Counted from the first letter of the stretch, positions 10,014-17,913 are shown. The stretch is DNA of 64,000 bases from Streptomyces sp. NBC_00376 (GCF_036077095.1 NZ_CP107960.1:6138001-6202000); one strand, 5' to 3'. Notes: a model not told the origin generated them from the sequence alone. Numbers and translations are program-made.

Positions 10014-10046
10014 GTCCGTACGGACTTCGCCATGACATATGTCATG
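10014..10046. promoter_or_regulatory. Two adjacent palindromes upstream of the ABC/two-component operon
   Basis: GTCCGTACGGAC (10014-10025) is a perfect 12-bp palindrome and CATGACATATGTCATG (10031-10046) a perfect 16-bp palindrome, 43-75 bp upstream of the ATPase start. NarL/LuxR-type response regulators commonly bind such inverted repeats, so autoregulation by the operon's own regulator is a reasonable inference. Confidence 0.5.
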
Positions 10047-10172
10047 ACCGGGGGACAGGGCCCGGCATGATCCGGACATGGATCGAGAGGCAGCCCCGCC
10101 AAGGAATCTGACGCTACGTCAGCAGTGGTCTTCCCAACCGCTGGGCACTGCGTTATACATGGGTTCATCGGC

Positions 10173-10186
10173 TAGAACGCGTTCTA
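10173..10186. promoter_or_regulatory. KstR-like operator (palindromic)
   Basis: TAGAACGCGTTCTA matches TnnAACnnGTTnnA and sits inside the perfect 16-bp palindrome CTAGAACGCGTTCTAG (10172-10187). A second overlapping palindrome GTTCTAGAAC follows at 10181-10190. A possible -10 element, TATACAT (10154-10160), lies just upstream, so a bound repressor would block transcription of the MaoC gene 96 bp downstream. It pairs with the site at 1405-1418. Confidence 0.7.
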
Positions 10187-10282
10187 GAACGGGCGTGGCG
10201 GCCGGTCCCGAGCGACCTCGGTGCGGCCGACGGTGCGGACGGCCGCGCCGAGGTCTTCCCACCATCAAGGAGCAGCTCTCCC

Positions 10283-11155
10283 ATGCCCATTGATGCCGAA
10301 AAGGCTCTCGCCGCCGAACCCCGCTCCACCCGGATCAGCTGGGGCCACAAGGACGTCCAGCTCTACCACCTCGGGATCGGCGCGGGCTTCGGCCCCGACC
10401 GCCCCGATGCCGCGACCGACCCCGCCGAGCTGCGCTACACGCTGGAGTCCCGGCTCCAGGTGCTGCCCTCCTTCGCCACCGTCGCGGGCGCCGGCATGGG
10501 CGTCGTCGGCGGACTCTCCTCGCCCGGCATCGACATCGACCTAGCCGCCGTCCTGCACGGCGGGCAGAGCGTGCGGGTGCACCGGCCGATCCCGGTGAAG
10601 GGCAGCGCCGAAGTGACCTCGAAGGTCGCCGCGGTGTACGACAAGGGCAAGGCGGCCGTGCTGGTGCTGCGCACCGAGGCCGCCGACGAGGAGGGCCCGC
10701 TGTGGACCAACGACGCCCAGATCTACGTACGGGGCGAGGGCGGCTTCGGCGGTGAACGCGGCCCGTCCGAACGGGCCGCCTACCCCGCGATCGCCCCGAA
10801 CCACATCGTGCAGCGTCCCATCAGGCCGGACCAGGCGCTGCTGTACCGCCTCTCCGGAGACTGGAACCCGCTGCACGCCGACCCCGAATTCGCCGCGCTC
10901 GCCGGCTTCGACCGGCCGATCCTGCACGGACTGTGCACCTACGGCATCACGCTCAAGGCCGTCACCGACACGGTCCTCGGCGGCGATGTGACCCGTATCC
11001 GCTCCTACCGCACCCGTTTCACCGGGATCGTCTTCCCCGGCGAGACCCTCCGCATCGAGATGTGGACGTCCGAGAACCAGGTGCGGGTCGAGGTGAGGGC
11101 CGTGGAGCGGGACAACGCCATGGTTCTCGGCGACACCTTCGTCGAACACTCCTGA
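10283..11155 (+). CDS. MaoC-family enoyl-CoA hydratase (double hot-dog)
   Basis: Hydrates an enoyl-CoA to the 3-hydroxyacyl-CoA. The 290 residues contain a degenerate N-terminal hot-dog and a C-terminal hot-dog with the hydratase-2 motif YRLSGDWNPLHAD, giving catalytic Asp193 and His198 with Asn195, followed by GFDRPILHGLC. This is the architecture of the 17-beta-HSD4 hydratase domain and of actinobacterial Hsd4B/ChsH3-type sterol hydratases. First gene of a three-gene block (hydratase, zinc dehydrogenase, SDR) behind a KstR-like operator. The ATG follows GGAGCAG at a suitable distance. Confidence 0.88.
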   Translation: MPIDAEKALAAEPRSTRISWGHKDVQLYHLGIGAGFGPDRPDAATDPAELRYTLESRLQVLPSFATVAGAGMGVVGGLSSPGIDIDLAAVLHGGQSVRVHRPIPVKGSAEVTSKVAAVYDKGKAAVLVLRTEAADEEGPLWTNDAQIYVRGEGGFGGERGPSERAAYPAIAPNHIVQRPIRPDQALLYRLSGDWNPLHADPEFAALAGFDRPILHGLCTYGITLKAVTDTVLGGDVTRIRSYRTRFTGIVFPGETLRIEMWTSENQVRVEVRAVERDNAMVLGDTFVEHS

Positions 11156-11184
11156 CCCGTCCCGGACCGACTCCACGAGGACCG

Positions 11185-11226
11185 CAGGCCCAGTTCCACA
11201 GGCCCAGTTCCGCAGGCCCAGTTCCA
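11185..11226 (+). repeat. Three tandem 14-bp repeats
   Basis: CAGGCCCAGTTCCA, CAGGCCCAGTTCCG and CAGGCCCAGTTCCA follow one another without gaps between the MaoC stop and the dehydrogenase ribosome site, and a partial CACGCCCA follows. They lengthen the intercistronic spacer to about 96 bp inside a probable operon. No coding role is seen. Confidence 0.85.
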
Positions 11227-11251
11227 CACGCCCATGAGGGGAGCCGCACCA

Positions 11252-12328
11252 ATGCGCGCAGCCGTACTGCACGAGATAGGCCAGGAGAAACTCGAAGTAC
11301 TCGACGACGTCGAGGCGGTGGGCTTCGGCCCCGGCAAGGTCAGGCTCCGCATCCGGGCCACCGGGCTGTGCCACTCCGACGTCTCCGCGATGAGCGGCGT
11401 GCTGCCGCAGCCCGCCCCGTTCATCCCGGGCCACGAGGGCGCCGGCGAGGTCATGGACGTCGGCGACGGTGTCACCGGTCTCAGCGCCGGGGACCGGGTG
11501 CTGGTCTGCTGGCTGCCCGCCTGTGGGGCTTGTCCGTCCTGCAAGCGCGGCCAGACCCAGCTCTGCCTGGCCGGCTTCATGAACGCGGGCACCCCCAACT
11601 TCAAGCGCCCCGGCGGCGACGTGTTCGGCTTCGCGGGCACCGGCACCTTCACCGAGGAGGTCGTCGTCGGCGCGGGCTGCGCGGTGCCGATCCCGGACGA
11701 CGTGCCGTTCGAGATCGCCGCGCTGATCGGCTGCGGGGTGACCACCGGGCTCGGCGCCGCCATCAACACCGCGAAGGTGGAGGCCGGTTCGTCGGTCGCC
11801 GTGATCGGCTGCGGCGGCGTCGGGATCTCCACCATCCAGGGCGCCAGGGTGCAGGGCGCCGCCCAGATCGTGGCCGTGGACCCGGTCGCCTCGCGGCGCG
11901 AGGCGGCGCTGCGGTTCGGCGCGACCGAGGCGGTGTCGCCCGACGAGTTCGCCGACGCCAAGCAGCGGATCACCGCGGGCGAGGGCTTCGACTACGTCTT
12001 CGAGGTCGTCGGCAAGTCGGCCACCGCACGCACGGCGTACGAGAACACCCGGCGCGGCGGCACCCTGTGCGTCGTCGGCGCGGGCGCGATGGACGACAAC
12101 TTCCAGGTCAACATGTTCGAGCTGTTCTTCGACGAGAAGCGGATCCTGCCCTCCATGTACGGGGGCGGCGACGTGCTCCGCTCGTACGAACGGGCCATCG
12201 CACTCTGGCGGGCCGGCCGGATCGACCTCGAATCGATGATCACCCACCGGGTGCGGCTCGACGGGATCAACGACGCACTCGACCAGATGCGGACCGGCGA
12301 GTCGCTGCGCACCTGCGTCGAGCTCTGA
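11252..12328 (+). CDS. Zinc-dependent alcohol dehydrogenase
   Basis: Medium-chain NAD(P)-dependent dehydrogenase, 358 residues. Catalytic zinc ligands are Cys40 (GLCHSD) and the His61-Glu62 pair (GHEGAGEV). Four structural-zinc cysteines, C91, C94, C97 and C105, are intact, and a GCGGVG nucleotide motif lies near residue 188. Start: the ATG at 11252 follows GAGGGGAG at 8 bases; the in-frame ATG 18 bases upstream overlaps that site. It resembles AdhD-type enzymes found with sterol genes and could oxidise a side-chain alcohol, but the substrate is inferred from neighbours only. Confidence 0.9.
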   Translation: MRAAVLHEIGQEKLEVLDDVEAVGFGPGKVRLRIRATGLCHSDVSAMSGVLPQPAPFIPGHEGAGEVMDVGDGVTGLSAGDRVLVCWLPACGACPSCKRGQTQLCLAGFMNAGTPNFKRPGGDVFGFAGTGTFTEEVVVGAGCAVPIPDDVPFEIAALIGCGVTTGLGAAINTAKVEAGSSVAVIGCGGVGISTIQGARVQGAAQIVAVDPVASRREAALRFGATEAVSPDEFADAKQRITAGEGFDYVFEVVGKSATARTAYENTRRGGTLCVVGAGAMDDNFQVNMFELFFDEKRILPSMYGGGDVLRSYERAIALWRAGRIDLESMITHRVRLDGINDALDQMRTGESLRTCVEL

Positions 12329-12369
12329 CCACCGCCCCGCCCCCTCCCGAGAGGACTGGAGAGATTCCG

Positions 12370-13311
12370 ATGTCACTTCCCCTGGACGGCATGTCCGCGA
12401 TCGTCACCGGCGCGGGCCGCGGCCTCGGACGCGCCGAAGCGCTGGAACTGGCGGGGCTGGGCGCGTCCGTGGTCGTCAACGACTACGGGCAGCCGGGCCG
12501 CGACGGCTCCGGCGAGGCGTCCGCGACGCCCGCCGAGGAGGTCGCCGAGGAGATCCGGGCCGCGGGCGGCCGGGCCGTCGCGCACCTCGGCGACGTCTCC
12601 GACCACGAACAGGCCCGCGCCCTGGTGGAGCTGGCCGTCGACACCTACGGAAAGCTCGACATCCTGGTCAACAACGCGGGCATCCTGCGCGACCGGATGA
12701 TCTTCTCGATGACCGAGGACGAGTGGGACTCGGTCATCAGGGTCCACCTCAAGGGCCACTTCAACACCACGCACTTCGCCGCCGCGCACTGGCGCACCCG
12801 CTCCAAGGAGTCCGGCGGCCCGGTCCACGGACGGATCATCAACACCTCGTCCGAGGCGTTCCTGGCCGGTTCGGCGGGCCAGCCGAACTACGCGGCGGCC
12901 AAGGGCGGCATCGTCGGTCTCACCACCTCCACGGCCCTGGCCCTGGCCAGGTACGGAGTCACCGCCAACGCCATCTGCCCGCGGGCCCGCACCCGGATGA
13001 CCGAGGACGTCTTCGCGGGCTTCCAGGAGCCGACGGACGGCCGGCTCGACGCGCTCGCCCCCGAGCACGTCGCGCCGCTGGTCGGCTATCTGGCCTCCCC
13101 GGCCGCCGCCAAGGTCAACGGGCAGCTGCTAGTGGTGCACGGCGGGATGGTCGCGATCGTCGAACGCCCCAGGGTGGCGGCGAAGTTCGACTCCTCGAAG
13201 GAGACGTTCTCCTTCGACGAACTGGACGAGCTGATCTCGCCGTACTACGAGGACCGCCCGCCGAACGAGACCTTCGCCGCGGCGGAGGTGCTCGGCCTGA
13301 AGCGGGGCTGA
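12370..13311 (+). CDS. Short-chain dehydrogenase, 3-hydroxyacyl-CoA type (Hsd4A-like)
   Basis: NAD(P)-dependent Rossmann enzyme, 313 residues, placed to oxidise the 3-hydroxyacyl-CoA made by the MaoC protein. Seen: TGAGRGLG at 13-20, NNAG, and the active-site serine pair near 160-161 with Tyr174 and Lys178 (NYAAAK). The C-terminal extension of about 50 residues beyond a basic SDR is as in Hsd4A and the dehydrogenase part of 17-beta-HSD4. A GAGAGGACTGGAGAG ribosome region precedes the ATG. Last gene of the block; a strong hairpin follows at 13331. Confidence 0.88.
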   Translation: MSLPLDGMSAIVTGAGRGLGRAEALELAGLGASVVVNDYGQPGRDGSGEASATPAEEVAEEIRAAGGRAVAHLGDVSDHEQARALVELAVDTYGKLDILVNNAGILRDRMIFSMTEDEWDSVIRVHLKGHFNTTHFAAAHWRTRSKESGGPVHGRIINTSSEAFLAGSAGQPNYAAAKGGIVGLTTSTALALARYGVTANAICPRARTRMTEDVFAGFQEPTDGRLDALAPEHVAPLVGYLASPAAAKVNGQLLVVHGGMVAIVERPRVAAKFDSSKETFSFDELDELISPYYEDRPPNETFAAAEVLGLKRG

Positions 13312-13330
13312 CGACGTCGAACGGGGGAAC

Positions 13331-13370
13331 GGGTGGGCCCCGGCAGCCGTTTGGCTGGCGGGGCCCACCC
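13331..13370. terminator. Strong hairpin terminator
   Basis: Inverted repeat with 18-bp arms, one mismatch and a GTTT loop, starting GGGTGGGCCCCG. It lies 20 bp after the SDR stop. It could also end transcription of the small minus-strand frame at 13404-13571. Confidence 0.8.
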
Positions 13371-13403
13371 GTCCCTCGTTCTCCTCGTCGATGTTCCGCG
13401 CGG

Positions 13404-13571
13404 TCAGGCCGCCCGGCTGTCCCCCTCGTCGGGGCGGCGATGGCGACCGTGCGGCTGTGCGGACGCGTCGTCCATCGACTCACCCCCTCGGTGTTTTCCG
13501 GAGCCGCCGGCTTCGGCCCGGTCGGCGTCGCCCGGACGCGTCTGGGTCGGGTCGGTTAGGGCTTCAGACAT
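13404..13571 (-). CDS. Possible small hydrophilic protein, 55 residues
   Basis: I do not recognise this. An open frame on the minus strand starts MSEALTDPTQTRPGD and ends DEGDSRAA; it is highly charged with no membrane segment. GGGGTGA lies 8 bases before the ATG at 13571. An internal ATG (codon 33) also has AGGGGGTGA in front of it and would give a 23-residue peptide. About 78% of third positions are G or C, lower than in the neighbours. It lies 125 bp downstream of the hypothetical gene 13697-15007 on the same strand. It may be only a chance frame in the 385-bp gap. Confidence 0.35.
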   Translation of the reverse strand: MSEALTDPTQTRPGDADRAEAGGSGKHRGGESMDDASAQPHGRHRRPDEGDSRAA

Positions 13572-13696
13572 GTGGGAAGTCACCCCGTTGCGATCGCTCA
13601 GATATGTGTGTCACCAGGGCCGATCACGCCGGTCGCACCCGGCACGGTCACCGTCGGCGACCGTCGGGCACGGCTGCGTAGCCCGGGCCCCAGATC

Positions 13697-15007
13697 TTAA
13701 CCAGGCACCAGGCGCCCCGTGAGAGCCGCCTGCCCCAGTGGAACCGGCTTGCACACGGGTAGAGGCGCGACGTCGGCGGACGGTTGCATACCGCTTTCCG
13801 CGCCGGCCGCCGACGACGGCCACACCCCGCGTTCGTCGTCCGCCGGAGCCTCCAGCAGGGCCACCCCGCACGCCACGTCCCCGTCGGCGTACGGAAGTCC
13901 GAGCACACCGTCCCGGGACCAAACCCCGTGGCCGGCCTGCCATCCCTCGGGGGCGGCGAGTTGGTGCAGCCGGCGCCCGGCCGGGCGCCACACCCCGACC
14001 CAGCTGCCCGCCGCGCCGTCGATCCGCAGCGCCACCGCGCAGCTCTCCGGCATCAGCATCTGGCCCGGCTGCACGGCGAACGGCGTCACCGCCACATCGG
14101 CCGGGCGCAGGCACTCCGGGAAGCGCACCGGCAGACAGCTGCCGAGCACCCCCCACCCCAGCCGGTCGTGCCCCGGCGCGTCCGAGCGGATCAGCAGCAG
14201 CCCGCTGTCCGGGTCGGCGAGCAGCAGCCGGTCATTGCTTTCCGGGGCGATCTGCAGCAGCGGCGTCACCTCGCCGCCCCGCTCCAGGTCCACGGCGACC
14301 GCCTTGACCGGGCCGCCGCCCGGCATCTCCCGGTCCAGGGCCAGCATCCGGCCCGCCCGGTCCAGCCAGACGCCGCCGGAGCAGCGCCCCGGGACCTCCG
14401 CGACCAGCTCGGGGCCGAAGGCGCCGCCCGCCACCAGCCAGACGGAGGTGGCGCGCGCACCGGCCGACAGCGCGTACGCGCTCACGCCGTCCGGTGAGGG
14501 CGGCAGCAGGGTCAGCTCCGCGGATTCGACGGTGCCGAGCGGGAGTTCACCGGTCCCCGGGCCGGTGGGATAGAGCAGCGACACCGTGTGCCGGTCCGCG
14601 ACCCGGCGCCGGATCAGCACCCGCCCGTCGGCCAGTGGCAGTACCTCGGAGTCCGGCTCCTCCGGCTGGTCGAGGGGGAGCGGTACGGCGTACGGCTCGG
14701 GTCCGTCGAGCGTCCAGCGCTCCACGAACCACGCCTCGCCCGCCCCGTCGGCCGCGTCGGGCGGATCCGCCGCCACTTTCGCGAGCGCGAGCCGGGCCGC
14801 GTACGAACCGTCCGCGGAGATCGTGAACGCGGGCGCGACGGGCAGCGCGGCGGGGGCCGCTTCGAGGGGCGCGCCGCCCGGTCCGCCGGCCCCGTCCGGC
14901 GGGTCGTCCGGCGCGCTGTCCTCCAGGACCGTTTCCCCGGGGACCTCGGCGTCTCCGGTGGCCCCGGTCGCCTCCGCGGTCCCGTTCTCGATTGCACAGG
15001 CAGTCAT
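13697..15007 (-). CDS. Hypothetical protein, possible beta-propeller
   Basis: Function unknown. The protein has 436 residues from the ATG at 15007, which is preceded by GGAGGTGA at 7 bases. The N-terminal 60 or so residues are rich in Ala, Gly, Glu, Asp and Pro with no signal peptide. The rest shows repeated short stretches such as WLVAGG, WLDRAGRMLALD and LLLADPDSGLLLI with interspersed Trp and Gly, suggesting a cytoplasmic beta-propeller or WD-like fold; this is inference. It is divergent from the iron-siderophore binding lipoprotein gene, with an iron box between them nearer the other gene. Confidence 0.8.
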   Translation of the reverse strand: MTACAIENGTAEATGATGDAEVPGETVLEDSAPDDPPDGAGGPGGAPLEAAPAALPVAPAFTISADGSYAARLALAKVAADPPDAADGAGEAWFVERWTLDGPEPYAVPLPLDQPEEPDSEVLPLADGRVLIRRRVADRHTVSLLYPTGPGTGELPLGTVESAELTLLPPSPDGVSAYALSAGARATSVWLVAGGAFGPELVAEVPGRCSGGVWLDRAGRMLALDREMPGGGPVKAVAVDLERGGEVTPLLQIAPESNDRLLLADPDSGLLLIRSDAPGHDRLGWGVLGSCLPVRFPECLRPADVAVTPFAVQPGQMLMPESCAVALRIDGAAGSWVGVWRPAGRRLHQLAAPEGWQAGHGVWSRDGVLGLPYADGDVACGVALLEAPADDERGVWPSSAAGAESGMQPSADVAPLPVCKPVPLGQAALTGRLVPG

Positions 15008-15151
15008 GGGCTGATCACCTCCGGCAACCGAAGCTAGTTTTCGCACTTCCTGCCGAACAACACGAGACCCACCTCTTCACACATAAGGGTGGTGATGCCC
15101 GGATTCACCTGAGGGGGAGGGGGTGGCTGTGCTGCCCATGAGGCTGGTGGG

Positions 15152-15170
15152 TAAGGTTAGGCAGCCCTAA
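15152..15170. promoter_or_regulatory. Iron box (DmdR/IdeR-type)
   Basis: TAAGGTTAGGCAGCCCTAA matches 14 of 19 positions of the actinobacterial iron box TTAGGTTAGGCTAACCTAA. It lies 36 bp upstream of the siderophore-binding lipoprotein start and would give repression when iron is plentiful. Confidence 0.75.
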
Positions 15171-15206
15171 GAAATACCCGTTTGTCCCTCACAACTGGAG
15201 CAAGTG

Positions 15207-16247
15207 ATGTCCCTTCGTCGCCGCGGCACCGCCGCAGTCGGCCTGGTGGTGGCCGCCGCCCTTTCCCTCTCGGCCTGCGGGAGCGGCGACGGGGAGTCGG
15301 GCGGCTCGGCCAAGTCGGACGGCGGCGACAAGAAGGCGGCTGTCGCCACGGGCGGCAAGGACTTCGGTGACGCCGCGAAGAAGACGGCGGAGTACGGGAC
15401 GGACGCCAAGGCCGGCGAGTTCCCCCGGACCCTCACCCACGCCATGGGCAAGACGGAGATCAAGTCCGCCCCCAAGCGCGTCGTCGTGCTGGACGTCGGA
15501 GAGTTCGACAACGTCGTGTCGCTGGGTGTGAAGCCGGTCGGCTACGCCCCCTCCGAGGGCGACGCGGCCATCCCCTCGTACCTGAAGAAGGACGCGGGCA
15601 ACCCGAAGAACGTCGGCACGATCAACAACCTCAACCTTGAGGCGATCGCCGGCCTGAAGCCCGACCTGATCCTCGGCAGCCAGCTGCGCGCCGCCGACAA
15701 GTACGACGCGCTCTCCAAGATCGCGCCGACCGTGTTCTCCATCCGCCCGGGCTTCACCTGGAAGGAGAACTACCTCCTCAACGCTGCCGCGCTGGACAAG
15801 ACGGCCAAGGCCAAGAGCGAGCTCGGCGCCTACGAGGCGAAGGCCGAGAAGCTCGGCGAGGACATCGGCCCCGACAAGCCGACCATCTCCATGGTCCGCT
15901 ACCTGCCGGACCGCATCCGCCTCTACGCCAAGGCGTCCTTCATCGGCACCATCCTCGAGGACGTCGGTCTGCCGCGGCCCAAGAACCAGCAGATCGACGA
16001 CCTCGCCGCGGAGATCAGCCCGGAGAAGATCGACGAGGCCGACGCCGACTGGATCTTCACCGGTGTCTACGGCGACGTGAAGGCCACCAAGCGCGACACC
16101 ACCCAGGCCAACCCGCTGTGGAAGAACCTCAAGGCCGTCAAGGAGGGCCGGGCCAAGAACGTCTCCGACGAGACCTGGTACCTCGGCCTCGGTGTCACGG
16201 CCGCGAACCTGGTCCTCGACGACCTCCGCGCCGACCTCGTGAAGTAA
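15207..16247 (+). CDS. Iron-siderophore ABC transporter binding lipoprotein
   Basis: Periplasmic-type solute-binding protein of the FecB/FepB family anchored to the membrane by lipid; 346 residues. Seen: a basic N-terminus and hydrophobic core ending in the lipobox LSAC with Cys24, a charged Gly/Ser/Lys linker, then the binding fold with PKRVVVLDVGEFDNVVSLGV and GLKPDLILGSQ. The ATG at 15207 follows GGAG at 6 bases; a GTG directly before it is less likely. The upstream iron box supports iron regulation. No permease or ATPase is adjacent, so it probably works with transporters encoded elsewhere. Confidence 0.92.
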   Translation: MSLRRRGTAAVGLVVAAALSLSACGSGDGESGGSAKSDGGDKKAAVATGGKDFGDAAKKTAEYGTDAKAGEFPRTLTHAMGKTEIKSAPKRVVVLDVGEFDNVVSLGVKPVGYAPSEGDAAIPSYLKKDAGNPKNVGTINNLNLEAIAGLKPDLILGSQLRAADKYDALSKIAPTVFSIRPGFTWKENYLLNAAALDKTAKAKSELGAYEAKAEKLGEDIGPDKPTISMVRYLPDRIRLYAKASFIGTILEDVGLPRPKNQQIDDLAAEISPEKIDEADADWIFTGVYGDVKATKRDTTQANPLWKNLKAVKEGRAKNVSDETWYLGLGVTAANLVLDDLRADLVK

Positions 16248-16264
16248 CCGTTACCGAGCAGTAT

Positions 16265-16288
16265 GTGGCGGTCCGCACGGACCGCCAC
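16265..16288. terminator. Hairpin terminator
   Basis: GTGGCGGTCC / GCAC loop / GGACCGCCAC, a perfect 10-bp stem 18 bp after the lipoprotein stop. Confidence 0.75.
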
Positions 16289-16324
16289 AGCCATGGGCGA
16301 CGGGGCACGGAGGGCAGGTAGCCT

Positions 16325-17173
16325 TTGCCTGTGCCCCGTCTGTCTGATGTCCTCGCCGAGCTCGACGCTCTCTGGCCGCCCGAGCGGGCCGAAAGCTGGG
16401 ACGCGGTCGGCACCGTCTGCGGAGACCCCGACGCCCCCGTCGACCGCGTGCTCTTCGCCGTCGACCCCGTCCACACGATCGCCGACGAGGCGATCCGGCT
16501 CGGCGCCCAGCTGATCGTCACCCACCACCCGCTCTATCTGCGGGGTACGACGACGGTCGCCGCCGACACCTTCAAGGGCCGGGTCGTGCACACCCTCATC
16601 AAGCACGACATCGCGCTGCACGTCGCCCACACCAACGCCGACACCGCCGACCCGGGCGTCTCCGACGCCCTGGCCGGTGCGCTCGACCTGCGCGTCGAAG
16701 GCCCCCTCGTACCGGACCCGTCCGACCCCAAGGGGCGGCGCGGCCTCGGCCGGATCTGCGTGCTCGACCACCCCGAGACCCTGGCCGACTTCGCCGCCCG
16801 CGCGGCCGCCCGGCTGCCCGCCACCGCGCAGGGCATCCGGCTCGCCGGCGACCCGGCGGCAATGGTGCGCACCATCGCGGTGAGCGGCGGCTCCGGCGAC
16901 AGCCTCTTCGAAGCGGTGCGCGCCGCGGGGGTCGACGCCTTCCTCACCGCCGACCTGCGCCACCACCCGGCCTCCGAAGCCGTCCAGCGCTCCCCGCTCG
17001 GTCTGATCGACGCCGCCCACTGGGCCACCGAATGGCCCTGGTGCGAACAGGCCGCGGCACAGCTCGACGCGATTTCCGACCGCCACGGATGGGACCTGCG
17101 GGTCCACGTCTCGAAGCAGGTCACCGACCCCTGGACCACCACCACCCACCACTCTTCTGGAGCCCCCAACTGA
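16325..17173 (+). CDS. Nif3-like dinuclear metal centre protein
   Basis: NIF3/YbgI family protein, a conserved predicted metal-dependent hydrolase of unknown substrate, 282 residues. Seen: the metal motif VTHHPLYL with His67-His68, a conserved LHVAHTNADTA stretch, and a C-terminal LTADLRHHPASEA with further metal ligands. Start uncertain: the TTG at 16325 lies 10 bases after GGAGGG, while a GTG at 16331 is the alternative. Its stop overlaps the CTG start of the zinc-ribbon gene (CTGA), so translation is probably coupled. The trio Nif3, zinc ribbon, RNase H forms an operon. Confidence 0.9.
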   Translation: MPVPRLSDVLAELDALWPPERAESWDAVGTVCGDPDAPVDRVLFAVDPVHTIADEAIRLGAQLIVTHHPLYLRGTTTVAADTFKGRVVHTLIKHDIALHVAHTNADTADPGVSDALAGALDLRVEGPLVPDPSDPKGRRGLGRICVLDHPETLADFAARAAARLPATAQGIRLAGDPAAMVRTIAVSGGSGDSLFEAVRAAGVDAFLTADLRHHPASEAVQRSPLGLIDAAHWATEWPWCEQAAAQLDAISDRHGWDLRVHVSKQVTDPWTTTTHHSSGAPN

Positions 17174-17913
17174 ACGCCGCGCCCGCCGACCAGATCCGAC
17201 TCCTCGACGTCCAGGCCCTCGACGTACGCCTGTCGCAGCTCGCGCACCGGCGCAAGTCGCTGCCCGAGCACGCCGAGATCGATTCGCTCACCAACGACCT
17301 CGCGCAACTGCGTGACCTGCTGGTCGCCTCGCAGACCGAGGAGAGCGACACCGCCCGCGAGCAGACCAAGGCCGAGCAGGACGTCGACCAGGTGCGCCAG
17401 CGCGCCGCCCGCGACCAGCAGCGTCTCGACTCCGGCGCGGTCACTTCGCCGAAGGACCTGGAGAGCCTCCAGCGCGAGATCACCTCGCTGGCCAAGCGCC
17501 AGGGCGACCTGGAGGACGTCGTCCTCGAAGTGATGGAGCGCCGCGAGTCCGCCCAGGAGCGCGTCACCGAGCTGTCCGACCGGGTCTCCGCCGTCCAGGC
17601 CAAGGCCGACGACGCGACCGCCCGCCGCGACGCCGCGACCAAGGAGCTCGACGAGGAGGCCGCGACCGTCACCAAGGAGCGCGAGGTCGTCGCCGGTTCC
17701 GTCCCCGCGGACCTGATGAAGCTGTACGACAAGCTCCGCGCCCAGCAGGGCGGGGTCGGCGCCGCCCGCCTCTACCAGCGCCGCTGCGAGGGCTGCCGCC
17801 TCGAACTGAACATCACCGAGGTCAACGACGTGAAGGCGGCCTCCCCGGACACCGTCCTGCGCTGCGAGAACTGCCACCGCATCCTGGTCCGTACGGCGGA
17901 GTCGGGCCTGTAA
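17170..17913 (+). CDS. Coiled-coil C4-type zinc-ribbon protein with CTG start
   Basis: 247 residues: a long coiled coil (about 20-190) rich in Glu, Gln, Lys and Arg, then a zinc ribbon with CxxC pairs C206/C209 and C232/C235. The family is widespread beside Nif3 and RNase H genes; its function is a presumed nucleic-acid or protein-binding role. Family proteins begin at the NAAPADQ segment. The only codon there is CTG at 17170-17172, preceded by GGAG at 7 bases and overlapping the Nif3 stop as CTGA. No ATG, GTG or TTG occurs in the first 30 codons. I therefore call CTG the start, unusual for this organism. Confidence 0.85.
   Translation: MNAAPADQIRLLDVQALDVRLSQLAHRRKSLPEHAEIDSLTNDLAQLRDLLVASQTEESDTAREQTKAEQDVDQVRQRAARDQQRLDSGAVTSPKDLESLQREITSLAKRQGDLEDVVLEVMERRESAQERVTELSDRVSAVQAKADDATARRDAATKELDEEAATVTKEREVVAGSVPADLMKLYDKLRAQQGGVGAARLYQRRCEGCRLELNITEVNDVKAASPDTVLRCENCHRILVRTAESGL

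Noticed and set aside
10172..10191. LexA or SOS box
   Set aside because: The GAAC/GTTC core recalls actinobacterial LexA sites, but the full TnnAACnnGTTnnA pattern, the second copy at 1405 and the catabolic neighbours fit KstR better.
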